This document shows positions 17,251 through 27,631 of a DNA stretch of 64,000 nucleotides, in pieces. Both the position numbers and the translations under genes were made by a program. The stretch spans positions 186,001-250,000 of the forward strand of contig NZ_JBDZDR010000004.1 in assembly GCF_040049255.1 (NCBI RefSeq), in the 5' to 3' direction. The stretch comes from Pseudaminobacter sp040049255 (lineage in GTDB: Bacteria; Pseudomonadota; Alphaproteobacteria; Rhizobiales; Rhizobiaceae). Every line of letters begins with the position of its first letter. Position 1 is the first letter of the stretch. Under the pieces are notes generated by a model. It was not told the origin of the DNA, searched no databases, and was given only the letters and a program-made list of their open reading frames with translations.

Positions 17251-17316
17251 AAAAAGCCCTGCGGACATGGTGTTCGCGGGCACGACAGCGCAACCGTGCG
17301 GGCTTTTTTCAGCCCG
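17251..17316 (+). promoter_or_regulatory. Leader with mutually exclusive hairpins upstream of the DEAD-box helicase
   Basis: The 341-base gap between ilvA and the helicase contains AAAAAGCCC (17251-17259), an inner hairpin GCACG/CGTGC (17280-17299), GGGCTTTTTT (17300-17309) and AGCCCG (17311-17316). Segment one pairs with segment three to form a terminator-like stem followed by T; alternatively CGGGCT (17299-17304) pairs with AGCCCG and breaks it. This is the geometry of an attenuator or riboregulated leader, about 95 bases before the TTG start. It could instead simply be a bidirectional ilvA terminator. The rest of the gap shows nothing recognisable. Confidence 0.4.
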
Positions 17317-17409
17317 CCGCCTTGTCGTTTCCATAGAGACATTTCGCCGGCAGGTAGCGCCTTGCCGCGATCATCGTTTGCGGCCATGGCCGCGTGAAAG
17401 AAGAACAGA

Positions 17410-18786
<1,377 letters not shown>

Positions 18787-18836
18787 CGGCTAACAGTCTG
18801 TCGGCCTCACCACAGGGCTGGTGAATGAACATATTC

Positions 18837-18868
18837 AAGCGGCCGGAGTGCTTTGCTCCGGCCGCTTT
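18837..18868. terminator. Strong convergent bidirectional terminator
   Basis: AAGCGGCCGGAG (18837-18848), loop TGCTTTG, CTCCGGCCGCTT (18856-18867): a perfect 12-pair stem with A/T at its ends on both strands. It separates the helicase gene from the hydrolase gene that ends at 18869. Confidence 0.75.
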
Positions 18869-19843
18869 CTATTGCACCACGGCCTTGATCCAGACTTCGA
18901 TCCGCTGCGCCAGGAAACGCGTCGTGGACGGCGACCGCACGTCGCCGGCTATGACGTGGTTGTCCGGGTCGCCGGATGTTTCGACCGGCACGAGCTCATG
19001 ATAGCTGCCCCAGCGCGCCGCTATCTGGCGCGTCAGGTCCTGGCGGGTGACGCCGTCGAGATCCGAGAAGATGAAGAGGGCAGGGATCGTGATGTTCTCC
19101 ACCGGCGTCTCGCTCGCGAGCTTGGTCAGGGCGGCCATCGGCAGCGTGGCGCTGGTCGGGTAACGCGTGGTCCAGAATTGTTCGTGTTGCGAATTGCGCG
19201 GCTCGAAGCTTCGCTCCTTGCCGGCGACCAGTTCGGCGATCTGCTTGCCCCAGGGCAGCGTCAGGATTTCGGCGCCTGCGGCCCGAACGCCGAAATTCGG
19301 CGAGATCAAAGCCATGGCCACGACGCCATCCGAAGCGCCTTGCTCGGCGGCCGCATGCACGGCCAATGCCGCACCCGTCGAGGTGGCGATGACGACGACC
19401 TTTTCACCGATCTCGCGGCCGATGGCGATGGCCTCGGCATAATCGTTGATCCAGTCGTTGACCGTGGCCGTGCCCATGGCAGCTCCGTCCTGCCCGTGAC
19501 CGGTCAGTCGCGTGTAGAAGAGGTTGGCATCGAGTGCGTCGGCCACTTCGTCGGGCAGCGGTCGCACCTCGGCCTTGGAGGCGGAAAAGCCGTGGACGTA
19601 GACGATGGAAATCGGCGTCTTCGCGTGGATCAGCGGATTTGCCCAGACGATCTCCTTTTCCAGCCCGTTGCGGATGCCGGCCAGCTTGCCTTCGGTTCGC
19701 TCGAGATAGGCCTCCGGATCGTCGCCGATGGCGCTCGGGTCGAATGTGATGCGCGTGTCGACCGTCACGCGCGGGCCGAGCGCAAAGGCTGCGACGAGTG
19801 CCGCAAGCAGGATCAGAATGGCAATGGTTATGCGGCGGCTCAA
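18869..19843 (-). CDS. Membrane-anchored alpha/beta hydrolase
   Basis: A 324-residue hydrolase with an N-terminal membrane anchor or signal (about 4-24: I-T-I-A-I-L-I-L-L-A-A-L…). The TTG at 19843 is taken as start because GGAGG lies seven bases upstream; the open frame extends further back but gives no family sequence. VYVHGFS at 81-87, nucleophile S155 in ATSTGAA, Asp in FSDLDGV and His in DPDNHVIAG complete the triad. It looks like the lipase/esterase-like families of rhizobia with unassigned substrate. The SDR gene lies upstream on the same strand, 119 bases away. Confidence 0.75.
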   Translation of the reverse strand: MSRRITIAILILLAALVAAFALGPRVTVDTRITFDPSAIGDDPEAYLERTEGKLAGIRNGLEKEIVWANPLIHAKTPISIVYVHGFSASKAEVRPLPDEVADALDANLFYTRLTGHGQDGAAMGTATVNDWINDYAEAIAIGREIGEKVVVIATSTGAALAVHAAAEQGASDGVVAMALISPNFGVRAAGAEILTLPWGKQIAELVAGKERSFEPRNSQHEQFWTTRYPTSATLPMAALTKLASETPVENITIPALFIFSDLDGVTRQDLTRQIAARWGSYHELVPVETSGDPDNHVIAGDVRSPSTTRFLAQRIEVWIKAVVQ

Positions 19844-19962
19844 GGCAAGTCCTCCAGAAGCCGATCGGTCGCCGATGCGGCCGAATCGAGTCCCTGACCT
19901 ACAGATTTCCTGAATCCACGCCAAGCGCCAATAGCGATAGACGGCGTGAGCGCCTTGGCTGC

Positions 19963-20784
19963 TCAGTCTCGCCGCTTGCGCCCGGCGGCCATGGGGCGCT
20001 TGTCCCATCCGGTCATCTTGTGGATCAGCCAAAACCGCAGTTCGAACGGCAGCATGCGCAGCAGCTTCAGCGAAATGGTAAAGCGGCGCGGGAAGCTGGT
20101 TTCGAACCCGCCGCTGCGCACAGCGCGAGCTATTCGCTGCGAAGCGTCTTCCACGGGAATGAGCGCGGGCATTGAAATGCGCGTCTTCTGCGTCAGCGGC
20201 GTGTCCACGAAGCCGGGATTTACCACCTGCAGTCGCACGTTCATCTTGTCGAAGTCGTGCTTCAGCGCCTCGGCGAGGTTGTTCAGCGCCGCCTTCGAGG
20301 CTCCATAGGCGCCGGCCGACGGCCAGCCGAAATAGGAAGACGCCGAGCCGACAAGCACGACGTGGCCGCGCCCGCGGTGCCGCATGCGTTCCACTACCGG
20401 CACCAGCCCGTAGAGAACGCCGAACAGATTGACGTCGAAAGTGTTGATGATGTGGAGGGCGTCCAGGCGCTCGCCGCGCGTCGGGAAGTAATTGCCGGCG
20501 CTGAAGATGGCCAGCACGATCTCGCCCACGTCGCGCTCGATGGCCGCCACGGTGTTTCGCATGCCATCTTCATCGGTCACATCGCAGAAAAACGGCACGA
20601 TGCGCCCGGGCAAGTGTGCAGTTTCCTCGACCAGCGTGTGAAGGCGGTCTTCGTCTCGGGAAGTAACGGCGACAGTATAGCCAGCGGTTGCAAGATCACG
20701 TGCAAGGAACCGCCCGATGCCGGTGCTGGCGCCGGTAATCCATGCCACGCCGTCCTTCGGGTCGGCCCGGTAAAGTACTGCCAT
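19963..20784 (-). CDS. Short-chain dehydrogenase/reductase
   Basis: A 273-residue classical SDR with Rossmann motif GASTGIG at 18-24, a catalytic Ser in GSASSYF (about 149-150), and Y160 and K164 (YGASK). These enzymes use NAD(P)(H) on alcohols, ketones or sugars. The C-terminal part (ISLKLLRMLPFELRFWLIHK) is amphipathic and may associate with membranes or form a substrate lid. Same strand as the downstream membrane hydrolase, so the two may be cotranscribed. Substrate unknown. Confidence 0.8.
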   Translation of the reverse strand: MAVLYRADPKDGVAWITGASTGIGRFLARDLATAGYTVAVTSRDEDRLHTLVEETAHLPGRIVPFFCDVTDEDGMRNTVAAIERDVGEIVLAIFSAGNYFPTRGERLDALHIINTFDVNLFGVLYGLVPVVERMRHRGRGHVVLVGSASSYFGWPSAGAYGASKAALNNLAEALKHDFDKMNVRLQVVNPGFVDTPLTQKTRISMPALIPVEDASQRIARAVRSGGFETSFPRRFTISLKLLRMLPFELRFWLIHKMTGWDKRPMAAGRKRRD

Positions 20785-21006
20785 GCCGTGAATCGCCCCT
20801 CTCAGTCCCCAATATAAGTACCCCTGCCGTTCGGCGATGGGAAGGGGGCCGTCGAGTCAATTGGCCAGTAGCGGGCGACAATCGTTCCCCTCGCGTCCCG
20901 CTCGACGGAAATTGAATCGGGCTTGCCTCTGGACCAGGCAATTTCATCTCTTGAAAGCCCGGTCGCTGGTTTTTACTCTGTCGCTTGAAAGAAAAGGAAT
21001 TTTTCC

Positions 21007-22041
21007 ATGCATCGTTCGGTGATCGACGTAATCGGCAACACGCCTTTGATCAGGCTCAATCGGGCTTCGGAGGAAACCGGTTGCGAAATCCTCGGCAAGG
21101 CCGAGTTCATGAATCCGGGGCAGTCGGTCAAGGATCGTGCCGGCCTGTTCATCATTCGCGACGCCGAGGAAAAGGGTTTGCTGAAGCCGGGCGGCGTTAT
21201 CGTCGAGGGCACGGCCGGCAACACCGGCATCGGGCTCACCGTGGTCGCCAAGGCGCTCGGCTACCGCACCGTCATCGTCATTCCCGACACGCAGAGCCAG
21301 GAAAAGAAGGATGCGCTGCGCCTGCTCGGCGCGGAACTGATCGAGGTTCCGGCCGTGCCTTACAAGAACCCGAACAATTATGTGAAGGTTTCGGGCAGGC
21401 TTGCCGAGCAACTGGCCAAGAGCGATCCCAACGGCGCGATCTGGGCAAACCAGTTCGACAATATCGCCAATCGCGACGGCCACATCCACACCACGGCGCA
21501 GGAAATCTGGAAGCAGACCGAAGGCAAGGTCGACGGCTTCGTCTCGGCCGTGGGCACCGGCGGCACGCTTGCCGGTGTCGCCGCGGGCTTGAGAGAAAAG
21601 AACCGCAACGTGAAGATCGCGCTCGCCGACCCGCTGGGCGCGGCGCTCTACAGCTATTACACCAGCGGTGAGTTGAAGGCCGAGGGCAGCTCCATCACCG
21701 AGGGCATAGGGCAGGGGCGCATTACCGCCAACCTGGAAGGTTTTACCCCCGACTTCTCCTATCAGATCCCCGACGCCGAAGCGCTGCCGATCATTTTTGA
21801 CCTAGTGCAGGAGGAGGGCCTGTGCCTCGGCGGCTCCACTGGCATCAACATCGCGGGCGCCGTCCGGCTGGCGCGCGATCTCGGTCCCGGCCACACCATC
21901 GTGACGGTGCTGTGCGACTACGGTACGCGTTATCAGTCGAAGCTGTTCAATCCCGACTTCCTGCGCACCAAGGATCTGCCGATCCCCGAATGGATGGATC
22001 GCCAGACTGAAATCCCGGTGCCTTTCGAGGCGGTGGCGTAA
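21007..22041 (+). CDS. cysK: Cysteine synthase A (O-acetylserine sulfhydrylase)
   Basis: A 344-residue fold-type-II PLP enzyme that makes cysteine from O-acetylserine and sulfide in the cytoplasm. K42 in NPGQSVKDRAG is the PLP lysine, EGTAGNTG at 67-74 the substrate loop, and VGTGGTLAG binds the PLP phosphate. The C-terminal extension of about 40 residues is longer than in E. coli CysK and is typical of rhizobial forms. Its partner cysE lies at 37.4 kb and ends in Ile as needed for complex formation. The stop TAA overlaps the ATG of alaX, so the two are coupled. Confidence 0.92.
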   Translation: MHRSVIDVIGNTPLIRLNRASEETGCEILGKAEFMNPGQSVKDRAGLFIIRDAEEKGLLKPGGVIVEGTAGNTGIGLTVVAKALGYRTVIVIPDTQSQEKKDALRLLGAELIEVPAVPYKNPNNYVKVSGRLAEQLAKSDPNGAIWANQFDNIANRDGHIHTTAQEIWKQTEGKVDGFVSAVGTGGTLAGVAAGLREKNRNVKIALADPLGAALYSYYTSGELKAEGSSITEGIGQGRITANLEGFTPDFSYQIPDAEALPIIFDLVQEEGLCLGGSTGINIAGAVRLARDLGPGHTIVTVLCDYGTRYQSKLFNPDFLRTKDLPIPEWMDRQTEIPVPFEAVA

Positions 22042-22784
22042 TGGCGCACGACACCTACGCAGTCTTCCGCGACGACGCCTATCTCGCGGAAGCCGAAGCA
22101 CAGGTCGTGGCCGTGAACGATCGCGGCGGCATCATTCTCGACCGCACGATCTTTTACGCCACCTCCGGCGGCCAGCCGGGCGACACCGGCTTGATGACCC
22201 GCGCCGATGGCAGCCGCATCGCCATTGCGGCCACCATCACGGGCGAAACCAAGAACGAGATCATCCACGTTCCCGCGGCGGGGCAGCCGCTGCCCGAACC
22301 GGGCGAAAAGCTGGCGCTCGCCATCGACTGGCCTCGGCGGCATCTCTTGATGCGCATGCACACGGCCTGCCATCTGCTCACGGTCGTGTGCCCGTTTCCG
22401 ATCACCGGCGCTTCGGTGGCGGAGGACGATTCCCGCGTCGATTTCGACATTCCGGATGCAGGCTTCACCAAGGAAGACGTGACGGCCTGGCTGATGGAAC
22501 TGATCGCCGCCGACCATCCGGTGTTCACAAGGCTTATCTCGGATGACGAGCTTGCCACCAATCCGGGCCTCGTGAAGTCCAAGAATGTCAGGCCGCCGAC
22601 CGGAAACGGCCAGATCAGGCTGGTCTGCATCGGCGAGGACGGGTTGGTCGACAGCCAGCCCTGTGGCGGCACGCATGTGCGCAGCACCGGCGAGATCGGC
22701 GAAATCCATATTGGAAAAATTGAGAAGAAGGGCCGCGAGAACCGTCGCTTCCGAATCCGCTTCGGAGCGCCGCCTGCCCAGTGA
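22041..22784 (+). CDS. alaX: Alanyl-tRNA editing protein AlaX
   Basis: A 247-residue free-standing editing domain that hydrolyses mischarged Ser-tRNA(Ala) or Gly-tRNA(Ala). The zinc site is complete: H107 and H111 (MHTACH) and C208 and H212 (CGGTH). The N-terminal part includes the glycine-rich SGGQPGDTG segment of the AlaRS second additional domain, so it is the AlaX-M type with both beta-barrel and editing parts. Translationally coupled to cysK through a one-base overlap; the link to cysteine metabolism is not obvious. Confidence 0.9.
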   Translation: MAHDTYAVFRDDAYLAEAEAQVVAVNDRGGIILDRTIFYATSGGQPGDTGLMTRADGSRIAIAATITGETKNEIIHVPAAGQPLPEPGEKLALAIDWPRRHLLMRMHTACHLLTVVCPFPITGASVAEDDSRVDFDIPDAGFTKEDVTAWLMELIAADHPVFTRLISDDELATNPGLVKSKNVRPPTGNGQIRLVCIGEDGLVDSQPCGGTHVRSTGEIGEIHIGKIEKKGRENRRFRIRFGAPPAQ

Positions 22785-23042
22785 AGGTGACCGGGTGGTC
22801 CGCCCAGGCACGTAAGGTTACACGGCGCCTCGGGGGTTGGCGGGGTTCTTGCAACCGAAATTGATTCAACGCGATGCCAATATGTTGCATCATGCCGGCG
22901 AGAGGAGTCGCCGGCCGGTTCAACCTCATGTTGCGCTGGATCAAGGCGCTTCATGAAACGCCGTTATAGCTTGGCGCCAAAATGGGAAACACGGCCGCAT
23001 GCCTGTCCGGCGCCCCCATCGCGGCCACCGAGGGAGTGAGAA

Positions 23043-23894
23043 ATGTCCGAGACCAGTCCGTTCGTCGTCGATGCCGATTGGCTCCAATCCCGCCTCGGCA
23101 CGCCGGGACTGTCGATCGTTGATGCTTCCTGGTACCTGCCAGCCCAGAAGCGGGACGCGCGGGCCGAATACGATGCGGCGCATATCCCCGGCGGCGTTTT
23201 TTTCGATCTGGACCTCGTGGTCGATGTGGACTCCAGCCTTCCCCACATGCTGCCGCGCCCTGGGATATTTGCCCAGCACGCCAGTTCCATGGGCATCTCC
23301 GCCGACGACACGATCGTGGTCTATGATGGCCCGGGCTTCTTTTCCGCTCCGCGGGTCTGGTGGATGTTTCGCGTGATGGGGGTTTATCAGGTCTTCGTGC
23401 TGGACGGCGGCTTCGACCGCTGGAAGGCGGCGGGGCGGCCGGTGACAACTGAGCCGACCAAGATCGCTTCGGGTTTCTTCCACGCCAATTTCGACGCCAG
23501 CCGCGTCGCCTCTCTGGCCGACATGCGCCGCATCGTGGAAACCGGCGAAAGCCAGATCGCCGACGCGCGCTCGCACGCCCGGTTCACGGCAGCCGAACCG
23601 GAGCCTCGGCCTGGCCTGCGCTCCGGCCACATGCCGGGCGCGAAGAACGTGCCCTATTCCTCACTGTCCGAGAATGGCGAGTTCCTTCCGCTGGAGCGCC
23701 TTGTAGAGGTGCTGGAGGACGCCGGATTGGACCTGACCAAGCCGGTGGTTACTTCCTGCGGATCCGGCGTTACGGCAGCGGTAATCACGCTGGCGCTCGA
23801 AAGCCTCCGCCACCGCGATCACAAGCTCTATGACGGCTCCTGGGCCGAGTGGGGCGCGCAAGCAGACACGCCGGTGGTGACCGGCGAGGACTGA
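23043..23894 (+). CDS. sseA: 3-mercaptopyruvate sulfurtransferase
   Basis: A 283-residue tandem rhodanese protein. The C-terminal active loop SCGSGVTA (C239) has the CG[S/T]GVT form that marks 3-mercaptopyruvate sulfurtransferases rather than thiosulfate enzymes. It transfers sulfur from 3-mercaptopyruvate to thiols or cyanide in the cytoplasm. The ATG has a GAGGGAG ribosome site upstream. It is followed after two bases by a GNAT gene, so the two form a small operon. The 258-base gap before it shows no clear feature. Confidence 0.9.
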   Translation: MSETSPFVVDADWLQSRLGTPGLSIVDASWYLPAQKRDARAEYDAAHIPGGVFFDLDLVVDVDSSLPHMLPRPGIFAQHASSMGISADDTIVVYDGPGFFSAPRVWWMFRVMGVYQVFVLDGGFDRWKAAGRPVTTEPTKIASGFFHANFDASRVASLADMRRIVETGESQIADARSHARFTAAEPEPRPGLRSGHMPGAKNVPYSSLSENGEFLPLERLVEVLEDAGLDLTKPVVTSCGSGVTAAVITLALESLRHRDHKLYDGSWAEWGAQADTPVVTGED

Positions 23895-23896
23895 GC

Positions 23897-24463
23897 ATGA
23901 CCGAACATGAGAATTCAACAACCGTGCCCGTCACGGTGACTTTCCTCGAAATGGCGGCGCCATTGGCGCACTACCCACCGCTGCCGCTCAACAAGCAGAT
24001 CGCCCTTTTGCGGGCACGCAACATCCCGCTGCACTTCTATCGCTATCTGATGGACCGCGTGGGCCGCAAATGGCACTGGGTGAACGCCCTGCGCCTGACG
24101 GACGAGGAACTCGCGGCCAGCCTCCACCGCGAAGAGCGCGATATCCGCGTGCTATACCTTGAAGGGGCGCCAGCCGGTTTCTTCGACATCAAGCCGCATC
24201 TGCCCCACGAGGTCGAGCTTGCCTATTTCGGCATGATGGATCACGCCATAGGCCAGGGGCTGGGACGGTGGTTCCTCGGCGCTGCCATCGAGACCGCCTG
24301 GTCGTACAAGCCCCAGCGCGTAACTGTCCAGACCTGCACCATGGATCATCCCGCAGCGCTTCCGCTCTATCAGAAGCTGGGCTTTGCGCCTGTGGGCCAG
24401 AAGCACGAACTGGTGCGCACCATGACCTTGGCCGAGCGGTCAGATAGCGTCATGCGGCCCTGA
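23897..24463 (+). CDS. GNAT family N-acetyltransferase
   Basis: A 188-residue acetyltransferase. The acetyl-CoA loop is in the segment I-G-Q-G-L-G-R-W-F-L, followed by the usual C-terminal MDHPAALPLYQKLGFAPVG pattern. The start at 23897 is two bases after the sseA stop and gives the natural N-terminus; upstream extension runs into sseA. The acceptor substrate is unknown. Translational coupling with sseA suggests shared expression rather than a shared pathway. Confidence 0.8.
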   Translation: MTEHENSTTVPVTVTFLEMAAPLAHYPPLPLNKQIALLRARNIPLHFYRYLMDRVGRKWHWVNALRLTDEELAASLHREERDIRVLYLEGAPAGFFDIKPHLPHEVELAYFGMMDHAIGQGLGRWFLGAAIETAWSYKPQRVTVQTCTMDHPAALPLYQKLGFAPVGQKHELVRTMTLAERSDSVMRP

Positions 24464-24590
24464 GGGGCCCACCTACGGCCATTAACCACTCTTGCACGAA
24501 GCTGAAGACGCCGTTCATCGGTCCTTCAGCATCGCCGGGGCATGTTCGCGCCATCAATTCGGCCCCCGGCCATCCATGCAGGAGACACAC

Positions 24591-25148
24591 ATGATCAATC
24601 GCCGTCATTTCGCAGCAGCCATGGTCGCTCTGCTTGCCTTTCCGACCGTCGCGCCGGCCCAGAACATGATGCCTTCTGCCTCCCAGATCGAACGCCGTCT
24701 GGAGGAGGCGCCCACGCGCAAGCTCCGCCGCGACCAGCGCGTCACCGTGCGCGAGTTCAAGCGCCGGCCGGAACTGCGCCGCATGGCACCATCGATCGAC
24801 ATCCAGGCGATCAACTTCGAGTTCGGCTCGGCAGAGTTGCCACATTCGCAATACGGCAAGGTCAAGCAGATCGCCAACGCGCTCGAGCGCATCATTCGCC
24901 GCCGGCCGCACACGCGCATCCTGATCGAGGGGCATACCGACGCCGTCGGCTCCTTCGAAGCCAACCAGATCCTGTCCGAGCGCCGGGCGGAATCGATGAA
25001 GCGGGTGCTGGTGCGCGAGTTCCGCATCCCGTCCCACGTACTGGAGACGGTTGGCTACGGCGAGGAATTTCTGCTGGTGCCGACGCAGAACGAGAACTGG
25101 CAGAACCGACGCGTGACGCTGCGCCGCATCGACGATTTCCTGCGCTAG
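24591..25148 (+). CDS. OmpA-family peptidoglycan-binding protein
   Basis: A 185-residue exported protein: signal peptide at 1-23 (cleavage near APA-QN), a charged linker, then an OmpA C-terminal domain from about residue 85. The domain shows FEFGSAELP, EGHTDAVG with the Asp that contacts meso-diaminopimelate, and LSERRAESMKRVL with the paired Arg. It should tether the outer membrane or periplasm to peptidoglycan. The start at 24591 follows GGAGACACAC. A strong terminator follows 31 bases after the stop. Confidence 0.88.
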   Translation: MINRRHFAAAMVALLAFPTVAPAQNMMPSASQIERRLEEAPTRKLRRDQRVTVREFKRRPELRRMAPSIDIQAINFEFGSAELPHSQYGKVKQIANALERIIRRRPHTRILIEGHTDAVGSFEANQILSERRAESMKRVLVREFRIPSHVLETVGYGEEFLLVPTQNENWQNRRVTLRRIDDFLR

Positions 25149-25179
25149 AAGCCCGCTTTCTCGACCTCCTCACAACAAG

Positions 25180-25217
25180 GCCCGCCGACGGTTTTTCGTT
25201 GGCGGGCTTTTTCTTTT
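25180..25217 (+). terminator. Rho-independent terminator after the OmpA-domain gene
   Basis: GCCCGCC then GACG (25180-25190) pairs with CGTT-GGCGGGC (25197-25207) in an 11-pair stem, followed by TTTTTCTTTT. Confidence 0.85.
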
Positions 25218-25497
25218 GCCACCGCTGAAAAGCTTGTTTTTCAGAGAATTAGCAGTGACACGCGTCCGTGAAATCGCGCAAACGGCAGTCGCGGTGTTGT
25301 GATTGGGAAGTGTGCCGAAAAATACATATCTCCTCATCGTGGAAGAAATGAACCTTGGATAAGAAGTTTTTCTGACCAGCTCAGCATGACGCAAAAGACG
25401 GTTCAACCCGGTCGCCAAGTTTCGCTGGCTCCAGGCGTTTCTCCGCGGCTGTGTTTCAGAATGGAAGCAGCCATCGTTATTGATAAGGAGAAGGCAG
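25218..25497. other. Gene-free stretch upstream of the small GGDAAP protein
   Basis: Two hundred eighty bases with lower GC than the flanks. A seven-pair hairpin CTGAAAA/TTTTCAG (25225-25244) directly follows the terminator. The remainder presumably holds the promoter of the 89-residue gene, but no clear -35/-10 pair or EcfG box was found. A minus-strand open frame (25170-25574) covers it but has no ribosome site or family features. Confidence 0.4.
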
Positions 25498-25767
25498 ATG
25501 GATAAGTTTCTATTCGCTTTTGCAGCAGTTCTTCTTGGTTCCGGCGCCGCCTTGGCCGATTCCGCACCGGCCACCGTAATCGTTCATCCGAGCCATGTCG
25601 TTCGCGAGACCTACGCGCAGGCCCTGTCCACGGGAGATACCGCGCCTACGGTGAAAGTGGTGAAGCAGTCGCGCATCAATTATGCCAGCGCAGCGGCCAT
25701 GCAGGCTCTGGGCCACGCCCCCGTGTTCAATCCTCACGGCGGAGATGCGGCGCCTCCAGCCCGTTGA
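25498..25767 (+). CDS. Small secreted protein ending in GGDAAPP
   Basis: An 89-residue protein with signal peptide (1-20, cleavage after ALA) and good ribosome site (AAGGAGAAGGCAG before the ATG). The mature part contains DSAPATVIVHPSHV (21-34), GDTAPTVKVV (47-56) and NPHGGDAAPPAR (78-89), which look like three degenerate copies of the GGDAAP-x-x-V-x-V unit found as tandem repeats in the protein at 29.9-30.3 kb. No Cys, no membrane helix. I do not recognise the family. Secretion and repetition suggest a periplasmic or surface role. Confidence 0.7.
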   Translation: MDKFLFAFAAVLLGSGAALADSAPATVIVHPSHVVRETYAQALSTGDTAPTVKVVKQSRINYASAAAMQALGHAPVFNPHGGDAAPPAR

Positions 25768-25809
25768 GCCGGTCACCCGCACTGCGATCCTTGAGCGGAT
25801 GTGAGTTTC

Positions 25810-25845
25810 GAGGGCGACGGAGTTGATCCGCCGCCCTCTTGCTTT
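25810..25845. terminator. Hairpin between the small secreted gene and ald
   Basis: GAGGGCG (25810-25816) pairs with CGCCCTC (25832-25838), with a further CGG/CCG inside, then TTGCTTT. It lies between convergent genes and could serve both; the T tract is weak. Confidence 0.45.
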
Positions 25846-25892
25846 CCAGAGGTCCTGTGCAGTTGCGGCTTGCAAGAAGCAGGCCGTAATGG

Positions 25893-27008
25893 TCACGCGG
25901 CTAGCACTGCTTTCGGCTCGGCCGCTTCATAGCCAAGCGCTTCCGCCACGGCGCGATTGGTTATCCTGCCCTTGTGCACATTCAGGCCGTTTCGCAGGTG
26001 CGGCTCGTCCACCAGCGCCTTCAGCCCCTTGTCGGCCAGTTGCAGGCCGAAGTGCAATGTCGCGTTGTTCAGCGCATGCGCCGACGTCACCGGCACCGCG
26101 CCCGGCATGTTGGCCACGCAGTAGTGGATGATGCCGTCCACATCATAGGTTGGATTGGCGTGCGTGGTCGCGTGCGAGGTCTCGAAACAGCCGCCCTGGT
26201 CGATCGCCACATCCACCAGCACCGCTCCCTTCTTCATGCCTGACAGCATTTCGCGCGAAACCAGCTTCGGGGCGGCAGCGCCCGGGATCAGCACTGCGCC
26301 AATCACCACATCCCCCGTGAAGCATTCCTCTTCCAGCGCTTCGACGGTGGAGTAGCGGGTATGTACCCGCCCGGCAAAAATGTCGTCGAGCTGGCGCAGG
26401 CGCGGAATGAAGCGGTCGAGCACGACGACCTCGGCGCCGAGGCCGACGGCCATCTTGGCGGCGTTCAAGCCGACCACGCCGCCCCCGATGATCACGACCT
26501 TGCCCGGCAGAACACCGGGCACCCCACCCAGCAGCACGCCGCGCCCGCCATTCGGCTTTTGCAGCGCGGTGGCCGCCGCCTGTATGGCCAGCCTGCCCGC
26601 CACTTCCGACATCGGCGCCAGTAGCGGCAGGCCGCCTCGGTCATCGGTCACCGTCTCGTAGGCGATAGCGGTGACGCCGGACGCCAGCAGGCCCTTGGCC
26701 TGCTCGGGGTCGGGTGCGAGATGAAGAAAAGTGTACAGAATCTGACCGTCGTGCAGTTGCACCCACTCGCTCGGCTGCGGCTCCTTCACCTTCACGATCA
26801 TGTCGGCACGGGCAAACACCTCCTCGGCGGTCCTGGCTATGGTTGCTCCGGCAGCGCGGTAGGCATTGTCGTCTGCGCCGATTCCGGCACCGGCACCTGT
26901 CTCGACAAGGATTTCGTGGCCATGGGCGGCGTATTCGCGCACCGCGCCCGGGGTCAGTCCTACTCGGAATTCGTTGTTCTTGATTTCCCTGGGGCATCCA
27001 ACGCGCAT
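25893..27008 (-). CDS. ald: Alanine dehydrogenase
   Basis: A 371-residue NAD-dependent enzyme that interconverts L-alanine and pyruvate plus ammonia. The start (MRVGCPREIKNNEFRVGLTP) is diagnostic. Catalytic K75 (VKVKEPQ) and H96 (FLHLAPD) are present, and GGGVVG at 175-180 is the NAD-binding motif. ATG at 27008 has GGAGG six bases upstream; the longer frame upstream is spurious. It diverges from an Lrp-type regulator, the arrangement known for aldR-ald in rhizobia, so induction by alanine through that regulator is likely. Confidence 0.95.
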   Translation of the reverse strand: MRVGCPREIKNNEFRVGLTPGAVREYAAHGHEILVETGAGAGIGADDNAYRAAGATIARTAEEVFARADMIVKVKEPQPSEWVQLHDGQILYTFLHLAPDPEQAKGLLASGVTAIAYETVTDDRGGLPLLAPMSEVAGRLAIQAAATALQKPNGGRGVLLGGVPGVLPGKVVIIGGGVVGLNAAKMAVGLGAEVVVLDRFIPRLRQLDDIFAGRVHTRYSTVEALEEECFTGDVVIGAVLIPGAAAPKLVSREMLSGMKKGAVLVDVAIDQGGCFETSHATTHANPTYDVDGIIHYCVANMPGAVPVTSAHALNNATLHFGLQLADKGLKALVDEPHLRNGLNVHKGRITNRAVAEALGYEAAEPKAVLAA

Positions 27009-27157
27009 GTGGGTCCTCCACTGTTGCTCCCTTGACGTAGGGTAAGGTGATGAAATCACAGATTCGCTCGCGCATCCTTGCGAATTTTGTTGCGTGGTGC
27101 TGATGGCGCGGATAATTCTTGCGTGAAATAGATAGTTATTCGAAGGAATGCCGAAAA

Positions 27158-27631
27158 GTGTCACTCGATCGCATCGATATCGCCATTTTGGACGCCCTGC
27201 AGCGCGATGGGCGCATTCCCAACGCTGCCCTGGCCGAGAAGGTCGGGCTGTCGCAGTCGGCCTGTTCGCGCCGGCTCGACAACCTTGAAAAGAGCGGCGT
27301 GATCCGGGGGTACCATGCGCGACTTTCCAATGCGGCGCTCGGGCACCAGATGACGGCGATCGTGCACATTTCGCTTTCGGGGCAGTTCGAAAAGACGCTG
27401 TCGGATTTTGAAGCCGCGATCAAACGCTGCCCCAACGTGCTCTCCTGCCACCTCATGTCGGGCGAATACGACTACATCCTGCGCATCGCCGCCAAGGACC
27501 TGGCAGACTACGAACGCATCCACAAGGAATGGCTGACCGCCATGCCGCACGTGACGAAGATCAACTCGTCCTTCGCGCTGCGCGAGATCATCGACCGCAC
27601 CGCCTTGGGCATGAAGCCCGAGCTGGCCTGA
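27158..27631 (+). CDS. Lrp/AsnC-family regulator, probable regulator of ald
   Basis: A 157-residue leucine-responsive-type regulator: N-terminal winged helix (LDRIDIAILDALQRDGRI…SQSACSRRLDNLEKSG, about 3-52) and C-terminal RAM/AsnC sensing domain (about 65-145). Start taken at the GTG 27158 behind AAGGAA; a TTG at 27119 in frame is the alternative. The divergent position relative to ald with about 150 bases between them supports control of ald by alanine or related amino acids. The paralogue BkdR/PutR-type cannot be excluded by sequence alone. Confidence 0.85.
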   Translation: MSLDRIDIAILDALQRDGRIPNAALAEKVGLSQSACSRRLDNLEKSGVIRGYHARLSNAALGHQMTAIVHISLSGQFEKTLSDFEAAIKRCPNVLSCHLMSGEYDYILRIAAKDLADYERIHKEWLTAMPHVTKINSSFALREIIDRTALGMKPELA

